Shown here: piece after piece, positions 45,011 to 53,481 of the stretch
Layout: every line of letters begins with the position of its first letter
Position numbering within the stretch: position 1 is the stretch's first letter
Source of the DNA: Allotamlana fucoidanivorans
Lineage (GTDB): Bacteria; Bacteroidota; Bacteroidia; Flavobacteriales; Flavobacteriaceae
Direction of reading: 5' to 3'
Assembly: GCF_045788535.1 (NCBI RefSeq)
Contig: NZ_CP074074.1
Coordinates: 1,054,001-1,118,000, forward strand
DNA: 64,000 bases
Translations under genes and position numbers: made by a program
Notes under the pieces: generated by a model
The model's input: the letters and a program-made list of their open reading frames with translations, nothing else
Database searches by the model: none
Told to the model about the DNA's origin: nothing

Positions 45011-46870
45011 TTGAAAAATAAAGACACAGCACCACAACAGGGAAAGATTACCAGAAATCCTTTTCCTAATTCTAAAAAGATCTATGTTTCAGGTAAAATG
45101 CATCCACACATTAAAGTGGCCATGCGTGAAATTACCTTAAGCGATACCAAAGATTCCATGACAGGTAAATTAACCCCTAATGAACCTGTAACTGTTTATG
45201 ATACTTCGGGACCTTATACAGACCCAAGAAAAAAAATAAGCGTTCACGATGGTATTGAGCGTTTAAGAGAACAATGGATTTTAGATCGTAGTGATGTGGA
45301 GCAATTAGACGGCTTTTCATCAAAATATTGTAACGAACGTTTAAACGACAGCAGTTTAGACCACATGCGTTTTTCGCATTTAAAAAAGCCTTTACGCGCA
45401 AAAGCGGGTAAAAACGTAACCCAATTACACTACGCTAAGCAAGGTATAATCACACCTGAAATGGAATACATCGCCATTCGTGAAAACCAACGTATTGACG
45501 AAATGACCGAAATCGTAAAGCAACACAAAGGCGAAGATTTTGGTGCTTCAATCCCTGCGAAGATTACACCAGAATTTGTACGTAGTGAAGTGGCTAGAGG
45601 ACGTGCTGTAATTCCAAATAACATCAATCACCCAGAATCTGAACCTATGATTTTAGGTCGTAATTTCTTGGTGAAAATCAATGCTAACATCGGTAACTCT
45701 GCAACAACATCATCAATAGAAGAAGAAGTTGAAAAATCGGTTTGGGCTTGCCGGTGGGGAGCAGATACCATCATGGATTTATCTACAGGACAAAACATTC
45801 ACGAAACCCGTGAGTGGATTGTACGAAACTCACCAGTGCCAATCGGAACCGTGCCAATCTATCAAGCTTTAGAAAAAGTAAACGGTGTAGCCGAAGACTT
45901 AACTTGGGAAATTTTCCGTGATACTTTAATAGAACAAGCAGAGCAGGGGGTAGACTACTTTACCATTCATGCTGGGGTTTTGTTACGTTATGTGCCTATG
46001 ACGGCTAAACGTGTTACTGGAATCGTATCTCGTGGTGGTTCTATCATGGCGAAATGGTGTTTAGCGCATCATAAAGAAAACTTTTTATACACACATTTCG
46101 AAGATATTTGCGAAATTTTAAAACAATACGACGTAGCCTTCTCTTTAGGTGATGGTTTACGCCCAGGGTCTATTGCCGATGCTAACGACGAAGCTCAGTT
46201 TGCGGAATTAGAAACGCTTGGCGAATTAACCAAATTAGCACGTAAACACGAAGTACAATGCTTTATAGAAGGGCCTGGTCACGTGCCAATGCACATGATT
46301 AAAGAAAACATGGATAAGCAATTAGAAGCTTGTGATGAAGCACCTTTCTATACTTTAGGCCCATTAACTACCGATATCGCGCCAGGTTACGACCACATTA
46401 CCTCGGGAATTGGAGCGGCAATGATTGCTTGGTACGGTTGTGCTGTTCTGTGTTATGTAACACCTAAAGAACACCTTGGTTTACCTAACCGCGATGACGT
46501 TCGTGAAGGAGTTGTAACTTATAAATTAGCGGCACATGCAGCCGATTTAGCCAAAGGGCATCCAGGCGCACAACATAGAGACAATGCTTTAAGTAAAGCA
46601 CGTTTCGAGTTCCGTTGGGAAGACCAATTTAACCTTGGTTTAGACCCAGAAAAAGCACGCGAATTCCACGATGAAACCTTACCAGCTCAAGGGGCTAAAA
46701 TTGCACACTTCTGCTCAATGTGCGGACCAAAATTCTGCTCGATGAAGATTTCACAGGAGGTACGTGATTTTTCTGCCGAAAACAAAGTAGAAGGCACCGA
46801 AGTGTTCTCGAAAGGTATGGAAGAGAAATCGGAAGAATTTAAAGAAAAAGGTTCAGAAATTTATTTATAA
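45011..46870 (+). CDS. thiC: Phosphomethylpyrimidine synthase
   Basis: 619 residues, started at TTG 45011 since no ATG lies upstream of the conserved FPNSKKIYVSGKMHPHIKVA. A radical-SAM-type enzyme that converts aminoimidazole ribotide to HMP phosphate. The [4Fe-4S] cysteines lie in HFCSMCGPKFCSMK near the C-terminus, and the core shows DLSTGQNIHETREWI and EGPGHVPMHMI. Length is normal. It is followed by a hairpin and repeat before the next thi gene. Confidence 0.96.
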   Translation: MKNKDTAPQQGKITRNPFPNSKKIYVSGKMHPHIKVAMREITLSDTKDSMTGKLTPNEPVTVYDTSGPYTDPRKKISVHDGIERLREQWILDRSDVEQLDGFSSKYCNERLNDSSLDHMRFSHLKKPLRAKAGKNVTQLHYAKQGIITPEMEYIAIRENQRIDEMTEIVKQHKGEDFGASIPAKITPEFVRSEVARGRAVIPNNINHPESEPMILGRNFLVKINANIGNSATTSSIEEEVEKSVWACRWGADTIMDLSTGQNIHETREWIVRNSPVPIGTVPIYQALEKVNGVAEDLTWEIFRDTLIEQAEQGVDYFTIHAGVLLRYVPMTAKRVTGIVSRGGSIMAKWCLAHHKENFLYTHFEDICEILKQYDVAFSLGDGLRPGSIADANDEAQFAELETLGELTKLARKHEVQCFIEGPGHVPMHMIKENMDKQLEACDEAPFYTLGPLTTDIAPGYDHITSGIGAAMIAWYGCAVLCYVTPKEHLGLPNRDDVREGVVTYKLAAHAADLAKGHPGAQHRDNALSKARFEFRWEDQFNLGLDPEKAREFHDETLPAQGAKIAHFCSMCGPKFCSMKISQEVRDFSAENKVEGTEVFSKGMEEKSEEFKEKGSEIYL

Positions 46871-46885
46871 CATATTTAGGGAGTT

Positions 46886-47010
46886 CCAAAAAACGGTTAC
46901 ACAAACTGTAACGGTAACCGTTTTTGGTCGGGCTTTCGGTACTCGCTTTTTACAACGTGCTCCGCTAAAGCTACGCACCTTGTAAAAGAGCTCAAACAAA
47001 ACCTCAATCC
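46886..47010. repeat. Hairpin and dispersed repeat (copy 2) inside the thi operon
   Basis: AAAACGGTTAC and GTAACCGTTTT (46886-46927) form a strong stem. GGCTTTCGGTACTCGCT (46931-46947) follows, then an imperfect inverted repeat (TTTTTACAA … TTGTAAAA), GAGCTC and CCTCAATCC (47002-47010). The ordered blocks recur at 14729-14799. Confidence 0.5.
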
Positions 47011-47030
47011 CTAACTCAAGACGTTAGATT

Positions 47031-47681
47031 ATGATAGTTTTAATTGCACCAGAAACAGACATACCCAACGAAATTGAAATACTACATCAGTTATTTCAAG
47101 CGGGTTTGCAATACTATCATTTAAGAAAACCTAAAAAAGACGGTAACGCATATTGCGACTATTTGAATCAAATCGATTCTAAATATCACGATAGAATCAT
47201 ATTGCATCAGCATCATAAATTGGTTGCCAATTATAATCTAAAAGGGATTCATTTTCAAGAAGCTCAAAGAGAAGCATTCGATTTAAATGGTAAAACGCCT
47301 ATTTTAAAAACGGACTTTTTAAATGACTATGTGCAATTATTACATATAGAATCAGCCGCTTTAAAAGGGAAAACCATTAGTGCATCGTTTCATGAACCAG
47401 AACATATCGAAAACTGTGCTTTAACATTCGATTACCATTTGCTTAGTCCCGTGTTTTCTTCAATTTCAAAAACGGGGTATCAAGGCCGCGGTTTTGATGT
47501 TAATCAAATCGATAAAAACATAGTAGGTATGGGCGGTGTCACTACTAAAAATCTAAAAGCGTTCACAACACTAGGTTTTAAAGGTGTTGGTGTCCTTGGT
47601 GGTATTTGGCAAAGTGGTGCACCGATTTCAAATTTTAAAATCATGCAAAACTATTTTACAACTGTAAAAAGCTATATTTAA
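47031..47681 (+). CDS. Thiamine phosphate synthase-like protein (TenI/ThiE type)
   Basis: 216 residues of a TIM-barrel protein. It has YYHLRKPKKDG near the N-terminus, ISASFHEPEHI, LLSPVFSSISKTGYQGRGF and GMGGVTTKNLKAFTTLGFKG with the phosphate-binding GGV. It is more divergent than the second ThiE-like protein at 48458, so one may be a TenI-like thiazole tautomerase and the other the true synthase; position alone does not decide. It abuts thiD without a gap. Confidence 0.82.
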   Translation: MIVLIAPETDIPNEIEILHQLFQAGLQYYHLRKPKKDGNAYCDYLNQIDSKYHDRIILHQHHKLVANYNLKGIHFQEAQREAFDLNGKTPILKTDFLNDYVQLLHIESAALKGKTISASFHEPEHIENCALTFDYHLLSPVFSSISKTGYQGRGFDVNQIDKNIVGMGGVTTKNLKAFTTLGFKGVGVLGGIWQSGAPISNFKIMQNYFTTVKSYI

Positions 47682-48461
47682 ATGGCAGCACACCAGTACA
47701 TATTATCTATTGCAGGTTTCGATCCCAGTTCGGGAGCAGGCATCACTTCAGATATTAAAACCTTTGAAGCGCATGGTCTCTACGGGCTTTCGGTATGTAC
47801 AGCCATTACGGTTCAAAATGATGTTGAATTTAAAGCTTGTATTTGGACCGATGTTAAGGTGATTATCGCACAAATTGAAACGCTTTTTAATCGGTTTGAT
47901 ATCCCTGTGGTTAAAATAGGGATTGTAGAATCTTGGGCGGTATTGTCTCAAATTATAAATACACTAAAAGCCTTAAATCCTCACGTTAAAATTATAGTCG
48001 ACCCTGTATTTAAAGCCAGTGCCGGTTTCTATTTTCATACAAAAGAACATCAAGAACGTTTAGATAGTATTTGGAAACAATGCTATGTCATTACGCCAAA
48101 TTACGATGAAATTAAAAGCTTATACCCAGAACTTTCGGTTGAAGCAACTCTAGAACGCTTAAGTCAACACACCAACGTGTATTTAAAAGGTGGACATCGC
48201 GCCGATAAAAAAGGCTGGGACCAACTTTACCATAGCGCCATTGTTATGGTTAACCTACAACCAAACGTTGATAAAGTTTATGAAAAACACGGTAGCGGCT
48301 GTGTATTAGCTTCAGCTTTAGCATCAAACATAGCTCTTGGATACCTGTTAGAAGATGCTGCTAGACTAGCCAAAAGCTATACCGAAGCGTTTTTAAACAG
48401 TTCAGAAACCTTGTTGGGAATTCATCATCACATTAAAAAAACACAACACATTACAGAATGA
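47682..48461 (+). CDS. thiD: Hydroxymethylpyrimidine (phosphate) kinase
   Basis: 259 residues of the ribokinase-like fold. It phosphorylates HMP phosphate to HMP diphosphate. The motifs are SIAGFDPSSGAGITSDIKTF at the N-terminus, ITVQND (base binding), DPVFKAS, VITPNYDEI, and the C-terminal KHGSGCVLASALA anion hole with its catalytic Cys variant. It abuts the upstream gene and overlaps thiE by 4 bp. Confidence 0.94.
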   Translation: MAAHQYILSIAGFDPSSGAGITSDIKTFEAHGLYGLSVCTAITVQNDVEFKACIWTDVKVIIAQIETLFNRFDIPVVKIGIVESWAVLSQIINTLKALNPHVKIIVDPVFKASAGFYFHTKEHQERLDSIWKQCYVITPNYDEIKSLYPELSVEATLERLSQHTNVYLKGGHRADKKGWDQLYHSAIVMVNLQPNVDKVYEKHGSGCVLASALASNIALGYLLEDAARLAKSYTEAFLNSSETLLGIHHHIKKTQHITE

Positions 48462-49111
48462 TTGTTAGCAAACTACATTATATAAGTCAGGGAGACGCTG
48501 TAAAAGATCATTTAGAACACATTCAAAAAGCATGTAGTTCTGGAGCCGAATTGGTTCAGCTTCGCTTAAAAAATGTTTCAGAAAAAACACTCTTAAAAGC
48601 TGCCGAAGAAGCGCGAGACATCACGGCACATTATCAAACACGTTTAATTATAAACGATCATTATAAAATAGCTAAAGCAGTAAAAGCAGATGGCGTGCAT
48701 TTAGGTAAAACCGATGCATCGCCAACGGAGGCACGAAAAACATTGTATTCTTGGCAAATGATAGGAGGTACAGCCAATACCCTTGAAGATTGCCAAAACT
48801 TACTTGCACAAAACGTTGATTATATTGGTCTTGGGCCTTACCGATTCACGACCACTAAAAACAATTTAAGTCCTGTTTTGCGCTATAATGGTTACTTAAC
48901 CCTGCTTGAAACCTTACAAACCCATACGCCTATAATTGCGATTGGAGGGATAACATTAGATGATGTTTCAGAACTCTTAACCACAGGCATACACGGTATA
49001 GCGGTTTCTGGAGAGATCACTAAAAATTTTAATAGCATCGCCGCGTTTCAAAAACTATTAAACGGCGATATTGTACATGAACAGGTCTGGAAACCTAACA
49101 AAAAGAATTAA
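48458..49111 (+). CDS. thiE: Thiamine phosphate synthase
   Basis: 217 residues. It joins HMP-PP and thiazole phosphate to thiamine phosphate. It shows VQLRLKN near residue 32, LIINDHYKIAKAVKADGVHLGKTD, MIGGTANTLEDC, DYIGLGPYRFTTTK and AIGGITLDDV, the last being the conserved GGI phosphate loop. Because these match ThiE better than the 47031 protein, this is the favoured synthase. It overlaps thiD (ATGA) and is 2 bp from thiG. Confidence 0.92.
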   Translation: MIVSKLHYISQGDAVKDHLEHIQKACSSGAELVQLRLKNVSEKTLLKAAEEARDITAHYQTRLIINDHYKIAKAVKADGVHLGKTDASPTEARKTLYSWQMIGGTANTLEDCQNLLAQNVDYIGLGPYRFTTTKNNLSPVLRYNGYLTLLETLQTHTPIIAIGGITLDDVSELLTTGIHGIAVSGEITKNFNSIAAFQKLLNGDIVHEQVWKPNKKN

Positions 49112-49113
49112 TT

Positions 49114-49887
49114 ATGACAGACACACTAAAAATAGCAGATAAAACCTTTAACTCAAGGTTATTTACAGGCACAGGAAAATTTAGCAATTCACAATTAATG
49201 CGCGAGGCTATTATCGCTTCAGAAAGTGAATTGGTTACTGTCGCTTTAAAACGTGTAGATATAGAAAATGAATCGGATGATATATTGGTGCATTTAAAAG
49301 ACAATCAAATTCATTTATTGCCAAATACATCAGGAGTTAGAACAGCTAAAGAAGCTGTATTTGCAGCACAATTAGCACGTGAAGCTCTTGAAACCAATTG
49401 GGTGAAATTGGAAATTCATCCAGATCCAAAATACTTATTACCAGATCCTATTGAAACCTTAAAAGCTGCTGAAGAATTGGTTAAATTAGGTTTTGTGGTG
49501 ATGCCTTATATTCATGCAGACCCTGTGTTATGTAAACGTTTAGAAGAAGTAGGTACCCAATGTGTCATGCCTTTAGGAGCACCAATTGGAAGCAATAAAG
49601 GTTTAAAAACTATGGATTTTTTAGAAATCATTATCGAGCAAAGTAATGTGCCTGTAGTGGTTGATGCAGGTATTGGCGCACCTTCGCATGCTGCTTATGC
49701 TATGGAATTAGGTGCCGATGCTGTTTTAGTAAATACCGCAATAGCTGTTTCACAAAACCCTGTAGAGATGGGTAAAGCGTTTAAAATGGCTGTTGAAGCA
49801 GGAAGAATGGCTTACAATGCGAAACTAGCACCTATAAAACAACACGCCGAAGCGAGTAGTCCTTTAACCTCTTTTTTAAATGCATAA
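49114..49887 (+). CDS. thiG: Thiazole synthase
   Basis: 257 residues, a TIM barrel. It forms the thiazole phosphate ring from DXP, ThiS-thiocarboxylate and dehydroglycine. The catalytic Lys lies in NWVKLEIHPDPKYLLPDP, and MPLGAPIGSNKGL and VVDAGIGAPSHAAYAMELG bind phosphate. It overlaps thiH by 8 bp. Confidence 0.96.
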   Translation: MTDTLKIADKTFNSRLFTGTGKFSNSQLMREAIIASESELVTVALKRVDIENESDDILVHLKDNQIHLLPNTSGVRTAKEAVFAAQLAREALETNWVKLEIHPDPKYLLPDPIETLKAAEELVKLGFVVMPYIHADPVLCKRLEEVGTQCVMPLGAPIGSNKGLKTMDFLEIIIEQSNVPVVVDAGIGAPSHAAYAMELGADAVLVNTAIAVSQNPVEMGKAFKMAVEAGRMAYNAKLAPIKQHAEASSPLTSFLNA

Positions 49888-51001
49888 TTTTAAAGATACT
49901 TTTAATCAGTATAATTGGGACGATTTAGAACGTGAGATTTATGCGTTTACATCGGCTGATGTTGAACGGGTTTTGGCAAAACAAAAAATCACTTTAGACG
50001 ATTTTAAAGTGCTTATTTCGCCTGCGGCGAAACCTTTTATAGAACAAATGGCACAACGTAGTAATGCCATTACTAAAAAACGTTTTGGTAACACGATTCA
50101 AATGTATATCCCAATGTATTTGTCTAACGAATGCCAAAACATTTGTACCTATTGTGGTTTTAGTATGACCAATAAAATACGTCGTAGAACACTAACCGAT
50201 GCCGAAATTTTAAAAGAAGCAGCGTATATTAAAAGTTTAGGTTACGATCATATTCTTTTAGTAACTGGTGAAGCTAACAAAACGGTAGGGGTATCGTATT
50301 TAAAACATGCCATTCAGCTTATACGATCTCAATTTTCTAATATTAGTATTGAGGTGCAGCCTATGGATCAAGAAGAGTACGAAACGCTTATTTCCGAAGG
50401 TTTGTATGCTGTTTTAGTCTATCAAGAAACCTATAATGAAGCCACTTATAAAATCCATCACCCGAAAGGGCGAAAATCAAATTTCGATTACCGTTTAGAA
50501 ACGCCAGATCGTTTAGGAAGAGCAGGTATTCATAAAATTGGTATGGGCGCGTTATTTGGTTTAGAAGATTGGCGAGTGGATAGTTTTTACACTGCATTAC
50601 ATCTTAAATACTTGCAAAAAACCTACTGGAAAACCAAGTATTCCATTTCATTCCCGAGGTTACGTCCGCATCAAGGTGATGTGCAACCAAAAGTAGAAAT
50701 GACTGACGCCGATTTGGTACAACTCATTTGTGCTTATCGCTTGTTAGATGAAGATGTAGAACTCTCAATGTCTACACGCGAAAGTGAAACCTTTAGAAAT
50801 CATATCATTCATTTAGGTATTACCTCTATAAGTGCCGAGTCGAAAACCAATCCTGGTGGTTATGTGGTTGAACCAGAATCGTTGGAACAATTTGAAATTT
50901 CGGACGAAAGAAGCACCGAAGCCATAAAAAATATGATAAAAAGTCAAGGTTACGAAGTGGTTTGGAAAGACTGGGAGAAACACTATACCGAAACCCATTA
51001 A
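49880..51001 (+). CDS. thiH: 2-iminoacetate synthase (radical SAM)
   Basis: 373 residues. It cleaves tyrosine to dehydroglycine and p-cresol. The radical-SAM cysteines lie in SNECQNICTYCGF (CxxxCxxC, about residue 85). A C-terminal domain includes FPRLRPHQGD and LSMSTRES. The presence of thiH rather than thiO indicates the oxygen-independent route. It overlaps thiG by 8 bp. Confidence 0.95.
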   Translation: MHNFKDTFNQYNWDDLEREIYAFTSADVERVLAKQKITLDDFKVLISPAAKPFIEQMAQRSNAITKKRFGNTIQMYIPMYLSNECQNICTYCGFSMTNKIRRRTLTDAEILKEAAYIKSLGYDHILLVTGEANKTVGVSYLKHAIQLIRSQFSNISIEVQPMDQEEYETLISEGLYAVLVYQETYNEATYKIHHPKGRKSNFDYRLETPDRLGRAGIHKIGMGALFGLEDWRVDSFYTALHLKYLQKTYWKTKYSISFPRLRPHQGDVQPKVEMTDADLVQLICAYRLLDEDVELSMSTRESETFRNHIIHLGITSISAESKTNPGGYVVEPESLEQFEISDERSTEAIKNMIKSQGYEVVWKDWEKHYTETH

Positions 51002-51004
51002 ATC

Positions 51005-52066
51005 ATGCCCTTAAGTAAAGAAGAACAAAAACAATACAGCCGTCATCTTATACTAGAAACCATTGGAGAAAAAGGCCAATTGCAGCTTAAAGCTGCCAAA
51101 GTTTTAGTTATTGGCTCGGGCGGGTTGAGTTGTCCTGTTTTACAGTATTTAACGGCTGCTGGTGTTGGCACTATAGGTATTATAGATAACGATAGGGTAG
51201 ACCAAACCAACTTGCAACGTCAAATACTTTATACTATTGAAGACGTTGGAAAACACAAAGCCCTTTGTGCAGCACACCGTTTAAGTCTGCTTAATCCGTT
51301 TGTAAATTTTCAAACCTATACCGAAAGACTATCTCAAAACAATGCTATCGATTTGTTTGAAGCTTATGATATTATTGTTGATGGTACCGATAATTTTCAA
51401 ACCAAATATTTGGTAAACGATGCTGCCGTTCTCACTAATAAACCCGTGGTTTTTGGTTCTATTTTTAAATTCGACGGACAAGTCTCAGTAATGAACTATA
51501 AAAGCAGTGCTACTTACCGTTGTTTATACCCAACACCGCCAAAACCAGATGCCGTACCTAATTGTTCAGATATTGGAGTTTTGGGTGTTTTACCTGGTAT
51601 TATAGGCTGTTTACAAGCTAATGAAGTCATCAAAATAATTTGCAATTTAGGAAACATCCTCGCTAATAAACTACTCACTTTTAATGCGTTAAGCTTGAAA
51701 CAATTCATTTTAGAGTATGAAAAAAATGAAACGATTTCAATTACCAAATTAGAAGAAGATTACGATTTTTTCTGCGGTGTTGCACCTCAAAAAAATGAAA
51801 TTATTTATGAAGAATTACAAGCGCATTTGAACCGCTATAATTTATTGGATGTGCGTACAATTGCAGAACGCGAAGAAAAACACATAGGAGGGAAGCACAT
51901 TCCGTTAAATGAATTACAAGAACGTTTATCTGAAATTGAAACCGATAAAGATTTAGTGGTGTATTGCCTTTCTGGTGGTAGAAGCAAACAAGCTATCAAT
52001 CTTATTAAAAATGCCAATATCAATGTTAAACTCATTAACTTAAAACAGGGTTTAATGGGCATTTAG
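51005..52066 (+). CDS. thiF: ThiF/MoeB-type adenylyltransferase with rhodanese domain
   Basis: 353 residues. The first 240 residues are an E1-like domain with the ATP-binding VLVIGSGGLSCPVLQYL, RQILYTIEDVG, DGTDNFQTKYLVND. The C-terminal rhodanese domain (about 260-353) has LLDVRTIAEREEKHIGGKHI and the active-site Cys in VVYCLSGGRSKQA. It adenylates and sulfurates ThiS, and may also serve a MoaD-like partner. Last gene of the thi operon. Confidence 0.92.
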   Translation: MPLSKEEQKQYSRHLILETIGEKGQLQLKAAKVLVIGSGGLSCPVLQYLTAAGVGTIGIIDNDRVDQTNLQRQILYTIEDVGKHKALCAAHRLSLLNPFVNFQTYTERLSQNNAIDLFEAYDIIVDGTDNFQTKYLVNDAAVLTNKPVVFGSIFKFDGQVSVMNYKSSATYRCLYPTPPKPDAVPNCSDIGVLGVLPGIIGCLQANEVIKIICNLGNILANKLLTFNALSLKQFILEYEKNETISITKLEEDYDFFCGVAPQKNEIIYEELQAHLNRYNLLDVRTIAEREEKHIGGKHIPLNELQERLSEIETDKDLVVYCLSGGRSKQAINLIKNANINVKLINLKQGLMGI

Positions 52067-52246
52067 TTAGCATGAATTCGTGTATGAATACAATTTCTAG
52101 ACTTCGTTTGAAGTTCTAAATTTTTCGTTTTAAAAGAGGTCTCGACTCCGCTCGATATGACATCATTAGTTTCTCTTAAACATAAAGCTATCTAGATCCT
52201 ACGTTAATAATAGAATACTTTTTTTAAGGTGATTTTTTTATTTCAC

Positions 52247-52254
52247 TACCTTTG
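52247..52254 (+). promoter_or_regulatory. Likely -7 promoter element of rnpA
   Basis: TACCTTTG matches TAnnTTTG and lies 19 bp before the TTG start at 52274. No clear -33 element is present. Confidence 0.4.
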
Positions 52255-52273
52255 AGGTTTAAAATTATTTCGC

Positions 52274-52651
52274 TTGACTTACACGTATCCTAAAAAGGAA
52301 AAACTTAAAAGCAAAAAATTAATCGATCAGTTATTTTCTCAAGGTAAATCGGTTTCGGCATATCCTTTGCGGTTGGTTTATCTTCAAACAGCATTTGACG
52401 AGGATGTTTTGGCTAAAACAGGTGTTTCGGTAAGTAAGCGTTATTTTAAAAAAGCGGTTGACAGAAATAGAATAAAACGTTTGTTAAGAGAAAGTTACAG
52501 ATTACATAAAGCGCAATTTATTAACGATTTAGAAACACAACATGCCTTCATGATTTTATATGTAGGTAAAGAAAAACCAACATGCTCTCAAGTTGAAAAA
52601 AGAATGACGGCCTTGTTTGAAAAATTTTCAGACAAGCGCTCTAACCCTTAA
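52274..52651 (+). CDS. rnpA: Ribonuclease P protein component
   Basis: 125 residues from TTG 52274. It binds the RNase P RNA and helps remove 5' leaders from pre-tRNA. The signature KRYFKKAVDRNRIKRLLRES (RNR motif) is near residue 57. The N-terminus YPKKEKLKSKKLIDQLFSQG is typical. No rpmH lies beside it, unlike in many other bacteria. The next gene follows closely. Confidence 0.94.
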   Translation: MTYTYPKKEKLKSKKLIDQLFSQGKSVSAYPLRLVYLQTAFDEDVLAKTGVSVSKRYFKKAVDRNRIKRLLRESYRLHKAQFINDLETQHAFMILYVGKEKPTCSQVEKRMTALFEKFSDKRSNP

Positions 52652-52662
52652 AATACTTGATT

Positions 52663-53481
52663 ATGAAATTATTGCTTTCTTATGTACTTATTGCCTTTTT
52701 ACCTTTAATGTGTTCTAAATCGGCTTCAGAAAACTACAAATCGGAAGCTTATCTTGAAAACGAAGTTATTAATATCGCCGAAGAAGCTTCAGAAGTTAGT
52801 GTAGCTAAACCTTCAGAAGCAAAAAATAGCAGTCCTAAAATTATTAAAGAAGGTTTTTTACGCTTTGAAACACAAGATTTAGACAAAACTTTTTCACAAA
52901 TAAGTAATAGTCTCACTGCCTATAAAGGTTATATCCAAAACGATTATACCAATAAATCATACAACCGAATTTCAAGACATTTAATTGTTAGAATTCCAAC
53001 TGAACAGTTTCAAAATACAGTCGATGCTATTAGTAAAGACGTTACGTATTTTGATAGCAAACGTATTTCTACTAAAGATGTTACAGAAGAATTTATCGAC
53101 CTTGAAGCCCGTTTAAAAACCAAAAAAACGTTAGAAAAACGGTATTTAGAGTTATTAGATAAAGCTAAAACTGTTGAAGACGTTTTAAATATAGAACGCG
53201 AACTTTCTAAAATACGAGAAGAGATTGAAGCTAAAGAAGGACGCATAAAATATCTTCAAAATAAAGTATCTTTTAGTACCTTAGATATTGAATTTTATAA
53301 ATACACAGATGAAGCTCCTGTAACTTTATCATATGGCAGCAAAATGTGGAATGCTCTCAAATCGGGATTTAACGGAATTTCTCTATTTTTCTTGGGCTTA
53401 TTACATATTTGGCCTTTTATACTAATACTTGCTTTTTCTATATTTTTCTTTAGAAAATGGCTTAAAAAACGTAAAAAATGA
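52663..53481 (+). CDS. DUF4349 membrane-associated lipoprotein
   Basis: 272 residues from ATG 52663, 12 bp after rnpA. A lipoprotein signal ends at LMC near residue 18. The central domain (about 65-210) matches the DUF4349 pattern (FLRFETQDLDKTFSQISNSL, ISRHLIVRIPTEQFQNTVD) and includes a helical hairpin with coiled-coil character (ERELSKIREEIEAKEGRIKYL). A C-terminal membrane segment (LLHIWPFILILAFSIFFF) precedes a basic tail. Function unknown. Its stop overlaps the next ATG by 4 bp. Confidence 0.85.
   Translation: MKLLLSYVLIAFLPLMCSKSASENYKSEAYLENEVINIAEEASEVSVAKPSEAKNSSPKIIKEGFLRFETQDLDKTFSQISNSLTAYKGYIQNDYTNKSYNRISRHLIVRIPTEQFQNTVDAISKDVTYFDSKRISTKDVTEEFIDLEARLKTKKTLEKRYLELLDKAKTVEDVLNIERELSKIREEIEAKEGRIKYLQNKVSFSTLDIEFYKYTDEAPVTLSYGSKMWNALKSGFNGISLFFLGLLHIWPFILILAFSIFFFRKWLKKRKK

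Noticed and set aside
52130..52170. CTCGACTCCGCTCGATATGACA-like segment after thiF
   Set aside because: It resembles a short intergenic repeat, but only one copy was seen in the window, so no repeat is claimed.
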